Shown: in pieces, positions 8,696 through 18,900 of the stretch
Layout of the letters: each line of letters starts with the position of its first letter
How positions within the stretch are numbered: position 1 is the first letter of the stretch
Source: Thermodesulfobacterium hydrogeniphilum
GTDB lineage: Bacteria > Desulfobacterota > Thermodesulfobacteria > Thermodesulfobacteriales > Thermodesulfobacteriaceae
DNA length: 64,000 nucleotides
Assembly (NCBI RefSeq): GCF_000746255.1
Contig: NZ_JQKW01000013.1
Span: forward strand, 29,133 to 93,132
Direction of reading: 5' to 3'
Notes under the pieces: model-generated
The model's database searches: none
Told to the model about the DNA's origin: nothing
The model's input: the letters and a program-made list of their open reading frames with translations, nothing else
Made by a program: the position numbers and the translations under genes

Positions 8696-9151
8696 ATGTC
8701 AGAAAACCCAAAAAAAGAAAAATTTAAAAAGCTTTTAAATTATATTCAAGACAATTTTCCTTTGCATCCAAGACCCTTTCAGGTTTTATCTAAAAAGTTT
8801 AAACTCTCAGAAAAAGAAATAATTGATTATTTAAAACAATTAAAAGAAAAAAATATTATTAGACACTTCGGAGCCACTATCAATTCTCATAAGTTAAAAT
8901 ATACTACCTGTTTATGTGCAACTTCTATTCCAGAAAATAAAATAGATATAGCTTATAAAATTGCAGAACTTCCAGAAATAACCCATGCCTATTTAAGAGA
9001 ACATAAGTTAAATTTTTGGTTTACTATAATCAGCAAAAGTGAAGAAGATTTATTAAATATTATCCAGAGTTTAGAAAAAACCTATAGTTTAAAAATAAAA
9101 GCATTTCCAGCTACAAAAAAGTTTAAAGTAAAAGCAGTTTTTGAATTATAG
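8696..9151 (+). CDS. AhbA/AhbB-family siroheme decarboxylase subunit (Lrp/AsnC-like fold)
   Basis: A 151-residue protein with an N-terminal winged-helix (about 10-65) and a C-terminal Lrp-like domain. It carries PLHPRPF near residue 22, RHFGATINSHKL near 62, and THAYLREHKLNFWFTI near 100. The last two resemble family features of siroheme decarboxylases AhbA/AhbB, including the His-containing segment before WFT. These enzymes decarboxylate siroheme to didecarboxysiroheme in the alternative heme pathway of sulfate reducers and archaea. Only one subunit is here, and I cannot decide between A and B. It could also be an orphan regulator of the same fold. It is transcribed divergently from fabZ and abuts mlaD with no intergenic base. 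Confidence 0.75.
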   Translation: MSENPKKEKFKKLLNYIQDNFPLHPRPFQVLSKKFKLSEKEIIDYLKQLKEKNIIRHFGATINSHKLKYTTCLCATSIPENKIDIAYKIAELPEITHAYLREHKLNFWFTIISKSEEDLLNIIQSLEKTYSLKIKAFPATKKFKVKAVFEL

Positions 9152-10168
9152 TTATTGCATAGCAGCTCCTGCTATTGTACCAAAAACAGTTATAGGCACC
9201 TGTTCTTCTACACCCTGTGCTGCTCTATTGACACTTCTAAGAGTTTTTTTAGCTTCTATATATAAAGAATCATCTTTATATAGTTTACCAAGGGTTCCTT
9301 TACCCTGTTCAATATTAGCTATCATTCTCTTTAAACCACTTGAGACCGCTTTCAGATCTCTATAAAGTTTATCATCTGTCATAAGCTTACCAAGAGTCCC
9401 TTCTCCATTTTTTAATTTTTCAGAAATATTTTCCAAATTAGCTACAGTCTGTGTTAATTTTTTATAAAGTTGTTCATCTTTTACTAATTTTCCTAAGGTT
9501 CCTTGTCCACTTTCTATTTGTTCAGCTATATGTTTTAAACTCTTTGTAGAAGCTGTAAGATTTTTATAAAGTGTATCATCATTAATAAGTTTACCCAGAG
9601 TTCCCTGCCCTTTTTCTATTTTTTCAGCAATAATTTTGAAACTTTTAGAAATTTCTTTTACATTGGATACTAACTCTTTTAAATTCTGCTTTCCTTCCTC
9701 AGTACTTAACAATTCTTTTAAACCCTCCAGTGTAGGGCCTATACTTGCCAAAATATCATCCATAGAAATTGGACTATGAGTTTTTGCTATTATAGAATTA
9801 GCTTCTAAATAATGCTGTGATTTACCAGGTTTAATATCCACAAATTTATCTCCTAAAACACCATAGGTTTTTATATAAGCCTCTGCATCATCTTGAATTT
9901 TATATTTTTTATAAATAATTAACTCTACTTTGGCTTTGCCATCAGGAGTTAATTCTATATCACCTACTTTACCTATATTAACTCCAGCCATCTCTATTTT
10001 AGCACCTTTTGTAAGCCCGGAAACATTTTCAAATACAGCATAAAGTTTGTAGGTATCCTTGGTGGTAAAAGTTTCTTCACCAAGTTTAAAAGTCAAATAA
10101 AAAAGCGCCAAAAGACCTATAAAAACAAAAATCCCAACCTTTATTTCGGTAGAGTTTCTTATGGTCAT
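9152..10168 (-). CDS. mlaD: MlaD-family MCE-domain lipid transport protein with four 34-residue C-terminal repeats
   Basis: A membrane-anchored periplasmic protein. It has an N-terminal transmembrane helix (about 11-30), one MCE domain (about 40-118) including AGVNIGKVGDIEL, then a long helical tail. Counted from the first possible Met, the tail has the hexapeptide GTLGKL at residues 191, 225, 259 and 293, an exact 34-residue period, each followed by a D-D/E-x-L-Y motif. Such helical repeats could build a rod or tunnel across the periplasm. It lies downstream of mlaF and mlaE. I prefer the second ATG (10168) to the first (10174), because the GGGGGG site nearly touches the first. It is the substrate-binding part of a retrograde phospholipid ABC system. 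Confidence 0.88.
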   Translation of the reverse strand: MTIRNSTEIKVGIFVFIGLLALFYLTFKLGEETFTTKDTYKLYAVFENVSGLTKGAKIEMAGVNIGKVGDIELTPDGKAKVELIIYKKYKIQDDAEAYIKTYGVLGDKFVDIKPGKSQHYLEANSIIAKTHSPISMDDILASIGPTLEGLKELLSTEEGKQNLKELVSNVKEISKSFKIIAEKIEKGQGTLGKLINDDTLYKNLTASTKSLKHIAEQIESGQGTLGKLVKDEQLYKKLTQTVANLENISEKLKNGEGTLGKLMTDDKLYRDLKAVSSGLKRMIANIEQGKGTLGKLYKDDSLYIEAKKTLRSVNRAAQGVEEQVPITVFGTIAGAAMQ

Positions 10169-10179
10169 TTTCATCCCCC

Positions 10180-10908
10180 CTATATTAAAGCACTTTCTAT
10201 AAAATTTCTTATAAAAGGTTCATCTATAGTTTTTATTTCCTCAGGGGTCCCTTCTACAAGAATTTTTCCTTGATGAAGAAAGGCGATCCTATCTGCAAAT
10301 TTGAACGCAAGGGGTACATCATGGCTAATTACCACACAGGTTAAACTGTACCTTTCTTTCAAATCTTTGATTAATTCCATTATAGAAACCTGTAAAATAG
10401 GATCCAACCCTGTAGTAGGCTCATCAAATAGAACTATTTGAGGCTGTAGAGCTAAGGTTCTTGCTAAAGCAGCTCTTTTCCTCATTCCTCCAGATAATTC
10501 AGAAGGATATTTATCTTTTGCCTCTAATAAATTAACTACAGAAAGTAGCTCTTCTGCTTTTTCTTCTATTTCTTTTTTTGACATTTTAAAATGCTCTTTT
10601 AAAGGAAACATTACATTTTCTTTTACTGTCATAGAATCAAATAAAGCACCTTCCTGAAAAAGAAAACCTATTTTTTTTCTAATTTTTTGTAATTCCTTTT
10701 CAGAAAGTTTAGTAATATCTTGATTATCGAACCATATCTCTCCACTATCAGGCTTTAAAAGACCTACAATGTGTTTTATTAGAACACTTTTTCCTGTTCC
10801 ACTTTGTCCCATAATAAAAGTAATTTGATTAGCAGGGATAATAAGGTTAACACCTCTTAAAACTTCAAATCCATCAAAACTTTTTTTAAGATCTTTTATA
10901 TTAATCAT
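10180..10908 (-). CDS. mlaF: Mla-type phospholipid ABC transporter ATPase
   Basis: A 242-residue ABC ATPase. Walker A is GQSGTGKS at 34-41, the signature is LSGGMRKRAALAR, and Walker B is IVLFDEPTTGLDP followed by the switch histidine in VVISHD. The ABC signature LSGGM with following basic residues is typical of the MCE-linked (MlaF/Ttg2A) subgroup. It lies between mlaE and mlaD and should power lipid transport between membranes. Spacing to both neighbours is 5 or 6 bases. Confidence 0.93.
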   Translation of the reverse strand: MINIKDLKKSFDGFEVLRGVNLIIPANQITFIMGQSGTGKSVLIKHIVGLLKPDSGEIWFDNQDITKLSEKELQKIRKKIGFLFQEGALFDSMTVKENVMFPLKEHFKMSKKEIEEKAEELLSVVNLLEAKDKYPSELSGGMRKRAALARTLALQPQIVLFDEPTTGLDPILQVSIMELIKDLKERYSLTCVVISHDVPLAFKFADRIAFLHQGKILVEGTPEEIKTIDEPFIRNFIESALI

Positions 10909-10914
10909 AGTCTT

Positions 10915-11682
10915 TTAGAAAAATATAGTAGTTAAAATATAATCAGATATTAATATCCCTACAGTAGATATTACAACTGCCTCTGTAGTAGCTCTACCCA
11001 CCCCTTCTGCTCCACCAGAAGCATAATATCCTTTATATCCACAAACTGTTACTAAAAATGCTCCAAAAAAAATTGATTTATATATTCCACTCATTATATC
11101 CTTTAATTCCACCATATCTATCATTCTTGCAGTTAGGATACCAGGATCAATATGAACCAAAAAAGCTCCAACAATGTAACCTCCAGCAATTCCTACTAAA
11201 TCCGCTATAGCAGTTAAAAGTGGTAAAACTAAAATACCAGCCCAAAGTCTTGGACTCACAAGATATTGAATGGGATTTACAGCCATTATTTTTAAAGCAT
11301 CTATCTGTTCAGTAATTCTCATGCTTCCCAGTTCTGCAGAGATAGCTGAACCAGCTCTTGCAATAACTACAACTGCAGTTAAAACTGGCCCAAGTTCTCT
11401 GGTCAAAGTTAAAGCCACCACTCCACCAAGAACACTCTGGGAACCAACCTTAGCAAGAGCAATATTTACCTGATAAGCTGTAACCATTCCTGAAAAAAGA
11501 GAAGTAAGGAATACTACTAAAAAAGAGTTTACTCCTATAAATTCCATATATTTAATAAGAAGTCCTATACGAAAAGGACGGGTAAAAAAATAAAAAAAGC
11601 TTTGTAAAAAGAAAATAAAGATTCCACCACAATCACAAATAACTTTTAAAAAAGCTTTTCCTAAAAGGGCAAAAAAATTCAT
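10915..11682 (-). CDS. mlaE: Mla-type phospholipid ABC transporter permease
   Basis: A 255-residue integral membrane protein of the MlaE/YrbE family with about five hydrophobic segments. The central [21 protein letters not shown] block near residues 90-108 and the following [14 protein letters not shown] are family hallmarks. It forms the membrane core with MlaF. The start codon overlaps the ilvD stop by 4 bases, so expression is coupled to ilvD although the functions are unrelated. Confidence 0.93.
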   Translation of the reverse strand: MNFFALLGKAFLKVICDCGGIFIFFLQSFFYFFTRPFRIGLLIKYMEFIGVNSFLVVFLTSLFSGMVTAYQVNIALAKVGSQSVLGGVVALTLTRELGPVLTAVVVIARAGSAISAELGSMRITEQIDALKIMAVNPIQYLVSPRLWAGILVLPLLTAIADLVGIAGGYIVGAFLVHIDPGILTARMIDMVELKDIMSGIYKSIFFGAFLVTVCGYKGYYASGGAEGVGRATTEAVVISTVGILISDYILTTIFF

Positions 11683-13334
11683 TCTAAAATAGCCCCTTTA
11701 GCTCCTGATTTTACCAAAATATGATATTTTTTTAAAATTCCTTCTAATTTTTTCTTCTTAGGTTTCCATTTTTTTCTTCTTTTTTCCAATTCTTCTTCAG
11801 AAACTTTAAGATCAAGTTTTCTTTCTGGAATATCTATTTCTATAATATCACCATCTTTTACTAAAGCTATAGGACCTCCCTCTGCTGCCTCTGGGGAAAC
11901 ATGCCCTATACAAGCTCCTTGAGTCCCACCGCTAAATCTCCCATCAGTGACAAGGGCTACTGAATCTCCTAATCCCATTCCTATAATAGCAGATGTTGGA
12001 GAAAGCATTTCCCTCATACCAGGACCGCCCTTTGGACCTTCATATCTTATAACTACCACATCTCCTGGTTTTATTTTTTTATCAAGTATAGCCTTATAAG
12101 CTTCTTCTTCTGAATCAAAAACCTTAGCAGGTCCAGTATGTTTAAGCATCTTAGGAAGAACTGCACTGGTTTTAACCACTGCTCCTTCTGGAGCTAAAGT
12201 TCCATAAAGTATAGCTATTCCTCCTTCTTTAGCATAAGGTTCTTCTACAGATCTTATAACTTCCCTATTTAAAATTTCGGCGTTTTTCAAATTTTCTTTA
12301 AGGGTCTTTCCTGTAACTGTTTTAACATCTAAATGAATAATCCCCAGCTTAGAAAGTTCTTTCATTACTGCAGGAATTCCCCCTGCAAAATGCAAATCAA
12401 CTACACTATGATCACCTGCAGGAATAAGTTTAGCAAGAACAGGTGTTTTTCTGGAAATTTCATCAAAAGTTTTTAAATCCAGATCCACTTTAGCTTCATG
12501 AGCAATAGCCATAAGATGTAAAACTGTATTAGTAGAACATCCTAAAGCCATATCTACAGCTATAGCGTTTTCAAAGGATTTTTTAGAGATTAATTTTCTT
12601 GGAGTAAGATTTTTCTTAACCAATTCCATAATTTTTCTTCCTGTTTCTTTGGCAAGTCTAATCCTATCAGCAAAAACAGCAGGAATAGTACCATTACCAG
12701 GAAGTGCCAAACCTATTGCCTCAGAAAGACAATTCATAGAATTAGCTGTAAACATACCAGCACAAGATCCGCAGGTAGGACAGGCACATGATTCCAACTC
12801 TGCTAATTCTTCTTCACTCATCTCTCCTCTTTTAACTTTTCCTATAGCCTCAAAAACAGAAATAAGATTTACTTTTTTACCTTTGTATAAACCAGTAAGC
12901 ATAGGACCACCTGCTACAATAATAGAAGGAATATTTACTCTAAAAGCTGCCATAAGCATACCAGGAGTAATTTTATCACAACTTGTAACAAGAACTAAAC
13001 CATCAAAAGCATGGGCTTGAGCCATTATTTCTATAGAATCGGCAATAATTTCTCTACTGGGTAGAGAATATTTCATCCCTTCATGATTCATGGCAATTCC
13101 ATCACAAACCCCTATAACTCCAAATTCTACAGGAACCCCTCCAGCTTCCCTTATACCTGCCTTTACTGCCTCTACAATTTGTCTTAAATGAATATGTCCA
13201 GGAATTATTTCATTAAAAGAATTAGCAACTCCTATAAGAGGACGTTTTAACTCATCATTTGTAAAACCTGAAGCTTTAAATAAAGATCTATGAGGAGCTC
13301 TTTCAATACCCTTTTTTGCCTTGTCACTTCTCAT
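11679..13334 (-). CDS. ilvD: Dihydroxy-acid dehydratase
   Basis: A 551-residue IlvD/Edd-family enzyme of usual length. The iron-sulfur cysteines are visible as C77 (GVCDGI), C119 (SCDKITPG, with adjacent K121 as the probable carbamylated Mg ligand) and C191 (CGSCAGMF). IlvD dehydrates dihydroxy acids to the keto acids of valine and isoleucine. It is the first gene of an ilvD-mlaE-mlaF-mlaD transcription unit with a recognisable promoter upstream and an AAAGGAGG ribosome binding site. Confidence 0.96.
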   Translation of the reverse strand: MRSDKAKKGIERAPHRSLFKASGFTNDELKRPLIGVANSFNEIIPGHIHLRQIVEAVKAGIREAGGVPVEFGVIGVCDGIAMNHEGMKYSLPSREIIADSIEIMAQAHAFDGLVLVTSCDKITPGMLMAAFRVNIPSIIVAGGPMLTGLYKGKKVNLISVFEAIGKVKRGEMSEEELAELESCACPTCGSCAGMFTANSMNCLSEAIGLALPGNGTIPAVFADRIRLAKETGRKIMELVKKNLTPRKLISKKSFENAIAVDMALGCSTNTVLHLMAIAHEAKVDLDLKTFDEISRKTPVLAKLIPAGDHSVVDLHFAGGIPAVMKELSKLGIIHLDVKTVTGKTLKENLKNAEILNREVIRSVEEPYAKEGGIAILYGTLAPEGAVVKTSAVLPKMLKHTGPAKVFDSEEEAYKAILDKKIKPGDVVVIRYEGPKGGPGMREMLSPTSAIIGMGLGDSVALVTDGRFSGGTQGACIGHVSPEAAEGGPIALVKDGDIIEIDIPERKLDLKVSEEELEKRRKKWKPKKKKLEGILKKYHILVKSGAKGAILE

Positions 13335-13379
13335 TTAAAAGCCTCCTTTATAAATTTAAATCATTTTAGATAAAAAAAT

Positions 13380-13408
13380 ATTTTATAAAAATTAAACCTT
13401 GCTGTCAA
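13380..13408 (-). promoter_or_regulatory. Predicted sigma70 promoter of ilvD-mlaEFD
   Basis: On the minus strand a perfect TTGACA (13403-13408) is followed after 17 bases by TAAAAT (13380-13385). The -35 box lies inside a short inverted repeat, CCTTG-CTGT-CAAGG (13397-13410), which could be an operator; that last point is speculative. Confidence 0.55.
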
Positions 13409-13454
13409 GGAATTTTGTATTAAATTTATATAAAATTTTAATAAAGGAGGTTTT

Positions 13455-13679
13455 ATGATTAAAGAAGCTGTAGAACAAGCCTTAGCTAAAGTAAGGCCTA
13501 TGTTACAGGCTGATGGAGGAGATGTTGAATTAGTAGATGTAACGGAAGATGGTATAGTAAAAGTTAGATTAAAAGGAGCCTGTGGATCTTGCCCTATGGC
13601 AACTATGACTTTAAAAATGGGAATTGAAAGGTATCTAAAAAAAGAAGTTCCAGAAGTTACTGAAGTAGTTGCAGTTTAA
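13455..13679 (+). CDS. NifU C-terminal-domain (Nfu-type) iron-sulfur carrier
   Basis: A 74-residue protein comprising only the NifU C-terminal domain. It has [19 protein letters not shown] and the cluster-binding CGSC (C43, C46). Nfu proteins hold and deliver [4Fe-4S] clusters to client enzymes. Many clients are in this window, including CODH, ACS, Hdr proteins and formate dehydrogenase. It starts a plus-strand run of six genes and has a strong AAAGGAGG site. Confidence 0.92.
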   Translation: MIKEAVEQALAKVRPMLQADGGDVELVDVTEDGIVKVRLKGACGSCPMATMTLKMGIERYLKKEVPEVTEVVAV

Positions 13680-13708
13680 AATTAAAAAAATTCTCTTGGG
13701 GTGAAAAA

Positions 13709-13975
13709 ATGGCAAGAGTAACTGTAGAAGATTGTTTAAAAAAAGTTCCAAGTAGATTTAAATTAATTCATTTAGCCATAGAAAGAATTAAACAATTAAG
13801 AGAAGGAGCCCAACCTCTTATTGAATGTGACAATAAAGAAGTAGTTTTAGCTCTGAGAGAAATTGCTGCAGGATTCGTAACCCCTGAAAATATTAAAGAT
13901 TTGATGAAAAAAGAAAGAGTTACCTCCCCTTATGAAATTTCTGAAATTTTAAAACAAAAAGGAACTAATAAATAA
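13709..13975 (+). CDS. rpoZ: DNA-directed RNA polymerase omega subunit
   Basis: An 88-residue protein with the omega-subunit core: an N-terminal [19 protein letters not shown], which matches the typical V(E)DCL..V.NRF.L pattern, then AIERIKQL and a helical segment [11 protein letters not shown]. Omega stabilises the beta-prime subunit during polymerase assembly. It lies between nfu and dnaJ with 2 bases to the latter. Confidence 0.9.
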   Translation: MARVTVEDCLKKVPSRFKLIHLAIERIKQLREGAQPLIECDNKEVVLALREIAAGFVTPENIKDLMKKERVTSPYEISEILKQKGTNK

Positions 13976-13977
13976 AA

Positions 13978-15114
13978 ATGGCTTATAAAGATTATTATGC
14001 AATTTTAGGTATTCCACGCAATGCTACTCAAGAAGAGATAAAACGTGCCTATCGTAGACTTGCTCTCAAATATCATCCTGACAAAAATCCAGGAGATAAA
14101 GAGGCTGAAGAAAAATTTAAGGAAATTTCTGAAGCCTATGAAGTTCTTTCTGATCCCGAAAAAAGAGCTATATACGATAATTATGGTTATTCTGGACTAA
14201 AATCCTCTGGATATAGTGGATTTGAAGATATTTCTGATATTTTTAAAACTTTTTCTGATATTTTTGAAGATTTTTTTGGATTTTCTTTTGAAGAAAAATC
14301 CCAAACCAGACCCAGAGACGGAGCAGACCTTTCTTATGAAATAGTTTTAGATTTAGAAGATCTTTTTCAGGATAAAAAATTAGAAATAGAAGTAGAAAAA
14401 TTGGAAGCTTGTGAATATTGCGGTGGTTTAGGATATGATCTTGAAAAAGGGGTTAAAACCTGTGAGACCTGTAAAGGAAAAGGAAGAGTTACTTATAGCG
14501 AAGGATTCTTTAGAATAAGTTATACCTGTCCAGATTGTAAAGGAAGAGGGACTATTTATGTAGAAAAGTGTTCTCATTGTAAAGGTTCTGGAAGAATTTG
14601 GAAAAAGAAAAAATTAAATATCACTATACCTGCTGGGGTAGAAGATGGAACTATTTTAAGAATACCAGGTGAAGGAGAAGCTGGTCTTTTTGGTGGAAGA
14701 CCAGGCGATCTTTATATCAGAGTTAAAATTAAACCTCATCCTTATTTTTATAGAAATAAATCAGATATAATAGGAAATTTAAAAATAAATTTTATTTCAG
14801 CTATTTTAGGAGATAAAATTACAATCCCCTATTTTGGAGAAGAAGTAGAAGTAGAAATTCCTGCTGGAACTCAACCAGTAGATGAAATTGTTATAAAAAA
14901 TAAAGGATTACCTGATCCTAAAACAGGAAAAAGAGGAAATCTTATTTTAAAAGTGCAAGTAGAACTTCCTAAAAAAGTTGGTGAAGAGGGTAAAAAACTT
15001 CTTAAAAAATTTGCTCAAGTAGAAGGTTTAGAAGATTTTAAAAATGGTTTAGAATCCTATCAAAAAAAGAAAAAAGAGGGATTCTGGAAAAAATTTATTT
15101 TTGGAAGTAAATAA
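13978..15114 (+). CDS. dnaJ: Chaperone DnaJ
   Basis: A 378-residue class A J-protein. The J domain (about 4-70) has HPD at 33-35. A short, Gly-poor, Phe/Asp-rich linker follows ([15 protein letters not shown]). The zinc domain has four CxxCxGxG-type repeats ([32 protein letters not shown]), then two C-terminal substrate domains. It stimulates DnaK. The classical G/F linker is weak in Gly, a mild deviation. No dnaK or grpE is adjacent. The stop overlaps the moaC start by 1 base. Confidence 0.95.
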   Translation: MAYKDYYAILGIPRNATQEEIKRAYRRLALKYHPDKNPGDKEAEEKFKEISEAYEVLSDPEKRAIYDNYGYSGLKSSGYSGFEDISDIFKTFSDIFEDFFGFSFEEKSQTRPRDGADLSYEIVLDLEDLFQDKKLEIEVEKLEACEYCGGLGYDLEKGVKTCETCKGKGRVTYSEGFFRISYTCPDCKGRGTIYVEKCSHCKGSGRIWKKKKLNITIPAGVEDGTILRIPGEGEAGLFGGRPGDLYIRVKIKPHPYFYRNKSDIIGNLKINFISAILGDKITIPYFGEEVEVEIPAGTQPVDEIVIKNKGLPDPKTGKRGNLILKVQVELPKKVGEEGKKLLKKFAQVEGLEDFKNGLESYQKKKKEGFWKKFIFGSK

Positions 15115-15590
15115 TGAATCAATTTTCTCATCTTGACAAAGATGGAAAACTTCATATGGTTGATATTAGTCCAAAAACTTTTACTGAAAGAGTTGCCATT
15201 GCTAAAGGAGAAATTATCTTCCCAGAGGAAATTTATCCTAAAATTTTTTCTCAAGATGTACCTAAGGGAGATTTTTTGGCCTGTGCTAAAGTTGCTGGAA
15301 TTTTAGCTGCTAAAAAGACTTCAGAGCTTATCCCTTTATGTCATCCTTTACCAATTACCAAGATTGATATAGAGTTCAATTTTCTTCCAGAAAAATATTC
15401 CTTAGAAATTATAGGGAAGGTGAAAACTGTAGCTCAAACTGGTGTTGAAATGGAAGCTCTTACAGCTGTTTCAGTAGCTGCTCTTACTATTTATGATATG
15501 TGTAAATCCCTCCATAAAGGTATAAAAATAAATAATATCCGCCTTATCTATAAATCCGGCGGAAAAAGCGGAGAAACAATCCTTGAATAA
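15114..15590 (+). CDS. moaC: Cyclic pyranopterin monophosphate synthase MoaC
   Basis: A 158-residue protein with LIPLCHPLPITK (H77), VEMEALTAVSVAALTIYDM and the following KSLHKG, giving D128 and K131, the catalytic residues known from the E. coli enzyme at the same numbers. MoaC makes cyclic pyranopterin phosphate in molybdopterin synthesis. The pterin cofactor is required by the formate dehydrogenase encoded later in the window. The start overlaps the dnaJ stop. Confidence 0.95.
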   Translation: MNQFSHLDKDGKLHMVDISPKTFTERVAIAKGEIIFPEEIYPKIFSQDVPKGDFLACAKVAGILAAKKTSELIPLCHPLPITKIDIEFNFLPEKYSLEIIGKVKTVAQTGVEMEALTAVSVAALTIYDMCKSLHKGIKINNIRLIYKSGGKSGETILE

Positions 15591-15608
15591 CCAAAAAAGG
15601 AGGATTGC

Positions 15609-15971
15609 ATGGATAAAGAAAAACTTGAATTCTTTAAAAAACTTCTGCTTAAAAAAAAGGAACAAATTTTAAAAGAGGTTATTGAAACAAAAAAGGAATT
15701 AACAGAAGTTTCAGAACCTTTACCTGATGTTGTAGATCAGGCCTCTCAAGAAAGTGATCTTACTTTTAAATTAAGATTAAGAGATAGAGAACAAAAACTT
15801 CTCAAAAAGATAGAAAAGGCTTTAAAGAAAATAGAAGACGGAACTTATGGAATTTGCGAAATGTGTGGCGGAGAAATTGATGAAAAAAGACTTATAGCAC
15901 GTCCTGAAGCTACTCTTTGCATAGAATGTAAAAAAGCTCAAGAAAGAATAGAAAAAATTAGAGGAGAATAA
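15609..15971 (+). CDS. DksA/TraR-family zinc-finger regulator
   Basis: A 120-residue protein with an N-terminal coiled coil, a D-x-x-D-x-A motif at its tip (D40, D43, A45) and a C-terminal C4 zinc finger (C83, C86, C104, C107). DksA-type proteins enter the polymerase secondary channel and modulate initiation with ppGpp. It is shorter than E. coli DksA but keeps the tip acidic residues. GreA, which uses the same channel, is also in this window. Confidence 0.88.
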   Translation: MDKEKLEFFKKLLLKKKEQILKEVIETKKELTEVSEPLPDVVDQASQESDLTFKLRLRDREQKLLKKIEKALKKIEDGTYGICEMCGGEIDEKRLIARPEATLCIECKKAQERIEKIRGE

Positions 15972-15984
15972 AAATTAAACTAAG

Positions 15985-18900
15985 GTGTCTACATCTAAAG
16001 AAAGATTTATTGAACTTTTTGAAATCTCTCAAAATAATTTAAAAGGTTTTGATCTTGAACTTCCATTTTATAAATTAATTGTTGTTACCGGAGTTTCTGG
16101 GGCAGGAAAATCAAGCTTAGTTTTTGATACTCTTTATGCAGAGGGACAAAGAAGATATTTAGAAACTTTTTCTTCTTATGTAAGACAATTCTTTGAAAAA
16201 CTCCCTAAACCTAAGGTAAAGGCTGTTCATAATATCCCTGCTTCTTTAGCTTTTCCTCAAGGAAATTACATTAAAACATCTCGTTCAACAGTTGCTACTC
16301 TTACAGAAATAAGCCATTTTACCAAAATGCTTTATTATAAAGCTGGTATTCCAAAATGTCCAAATTGCAATAAATATATCCAGGTAAAAGATCCCCATTC
16401 TATTGCTAAGGAAATTATACAAAAATTCAAAAATATCCCTCTTTATCTAATTGCTCCTCAAAAGATTAAAACAAGCTTTGAATATTTAAAAAAAGGTCTT
16501 CTTTCTTCTGGATTTAGCAGAATTTTTCTAAATGGAAGGGTCTGTGAGATTGATGAAATAGAAAAACCACCAGATCAGGAGGAAATAGAGCTTGTTATTT
16601 ATAGATTAAAACCCACTGAAAAAGATCTATCATCTCTTGTTTCAGCTATAGAACAGGCTTTTAAGATTTCAAGCCAGATGAAAATAAGAACTATTTATGG
16701 AGAAGAAATTTATTATACCCGAGATTTAATATGCCCTGATTGTGGTTTTAAAGTTCCTTTAAAAACTCCTAATCTTTTTTCCTTTAATACCTCTCAAGGA
16801 GCATGTCCGGAATGTAAAGGTTTTGGAAATCTTTTGGTGGTTGATTTTGAATCATTGGTAAAACATCCTGAAAAATCTATAAAAGATGGTGCTATACCTC
16901 TTCTTGATTATCCTTTTATGTTAGAAGTAAAAATAGATCTTTTGGATTATTTAAAACGCTTAAATATCTCTATAAATACTTCTTTTTATAAATTACCTGA
17001 AGAAATAAAAGAAAAAATTTTTTATGGTGAAAATGAGTGGTATGGTTTAAAAGAAGTAATAAATTGGCTGGAAAGTAAAAAATATAAATCTCATATAAGA
17101 ATTCTTTTATCAAAACTAAGAAGAGAAATTATTTGTCCTTTATGTAAGGGTTCTCGTTTTAATCCTCAGGCTCTTTATTTTTATATAGATAATTTAAATA
17201 TAGGAGATTTTTATGCTTTAGAAATAGAAAAGGCTAAAAAATTTATAGAATCTTTTCTTGCTAAAAATCAACTTCCTGCAGAAGAAAGACTGGCTAAGGA
17301 AATTTTAAAAAGACTTTCTTATTTGAAAGAGGTTGGGCTTTCCTATCTTACTTTAAATAGGACCAGCAGAACCCTTTCAGGCGGAGAAGCCAGCAGATGC
17401 CTTCTAACAAGAGCTTTGTCCTCTGATTTGGTAGAAACACTTTATCTCATAGATGAACCTACTACAGGACTTCATCCTCGTGATACACGCAGAATTTTAA
17501 AATTTATGGAAAATTTAGTATCTCAAAAAAATACAGTAGTGGTAGTAGAACATGATCCAGAGATAATTACACAGGCTGATTTTTTAATAGAGCTTGGTCC
17601 TCAAGGTGGAGAAAAGGGTGGATATCTTTTGCATGCAGGTTCTCCTAAGGATATTTTTAAAAAAGATACTCCTACAGCAGAAGCTTTAAAATTAGTAAGT
17701 TCGAAAAGAACCTTTTTCCCTTCTCAAATAAAATCTAAAAAAAATTTAATTTTCAAAAGAGCAAAAAAGTATAATCTCAAAAATATTTCTTTTTCTATAC
17801 CCTTAGGCTGTATAACTTCTATTGTAGGAGTTTCTGGCTCTGGTAAATCTACTCTTTTAGAAGAAATTATTTATAAAGGAATCAATGCCTATAAAAATGA
17901 ATTAAAGTTTGAAAATTGTAAAAAAATAGAGGGGATAGAGCATATTTCACAGGTACTTTTTCTTACACAGGAACCTTTAGCTAAGTCTCCCAGATCTGTT
18001 ATAGCAAGTTATATAAATATTCTTCCTTTTATTAGAAAACTTCTTGCCAGTACACCTCTTGCTAAAAAATATGGTTATCCAGAAACTTTTTTTTCTTTTA
18101 ATTCAGAATTAGCTCAATGTCCTGCCTGTAAAGGGCTGGGATTTGAAATTGTAGAAATGCAATTTTTATCAGATTTTGTAATCCCCTGTGAGGTTTGTAA
18201 GGGGACAAGATTTAGAGAAGAAGTGCTTGAGATTAAATGGCGAGGCAAAAATATTGCAGAAATCCTTGATTTAACTGTAGATTCTGCATTAGAATTTTTT
18301 GGAAGTCATACTCAAATAAAAAAGCATCTTGAAATTTTGAAAAAATTAGGACTGGGATATCTAAAACTTGGTCAACCTTTATCTACCCTTTCAGGAGGAG
18401 AAGCACAAAGGCTTAAAATTGCAGAGATCTTATCTCAAATAAAAAAAGAAAAAGCTTTAATTCTACTTGATGAACCCACAGTAGGCCTTCATTTAAAAGA
18501 TATATCTAATCTTATCTCTGCTTTAAAATTTTTGAAAGAGGAAGGGCATACCATTGTTATAGTGGAACACAATCCTGAAATAATTTTAGCTTCAGACTGG
18601 GTTATAGAGCTTGGGCCTGAAGGAGGAGAAAAAGGTGGGTATCTCATTTTTGAAGGATCTCTTTCAGATTTTATAAAACTTGAAAAAGGAAAAAGCTTCA
18701 CTTCTGATTATTTAAAAGAATATCTACAAGGCTTAAATCTTAAAGAAAAAGCTAAAATTTTAAGAGAATATACCTATGAAGAGCCTTATATAAAACTAAG
18801 AGGTATAAGACATCATAATTTACAAAACATAAATTTAGATATACCAAGAGAAAAATTTATTGTTATAACCGGTGTTTCTGGTTCTGGAAAATCAACTCTT

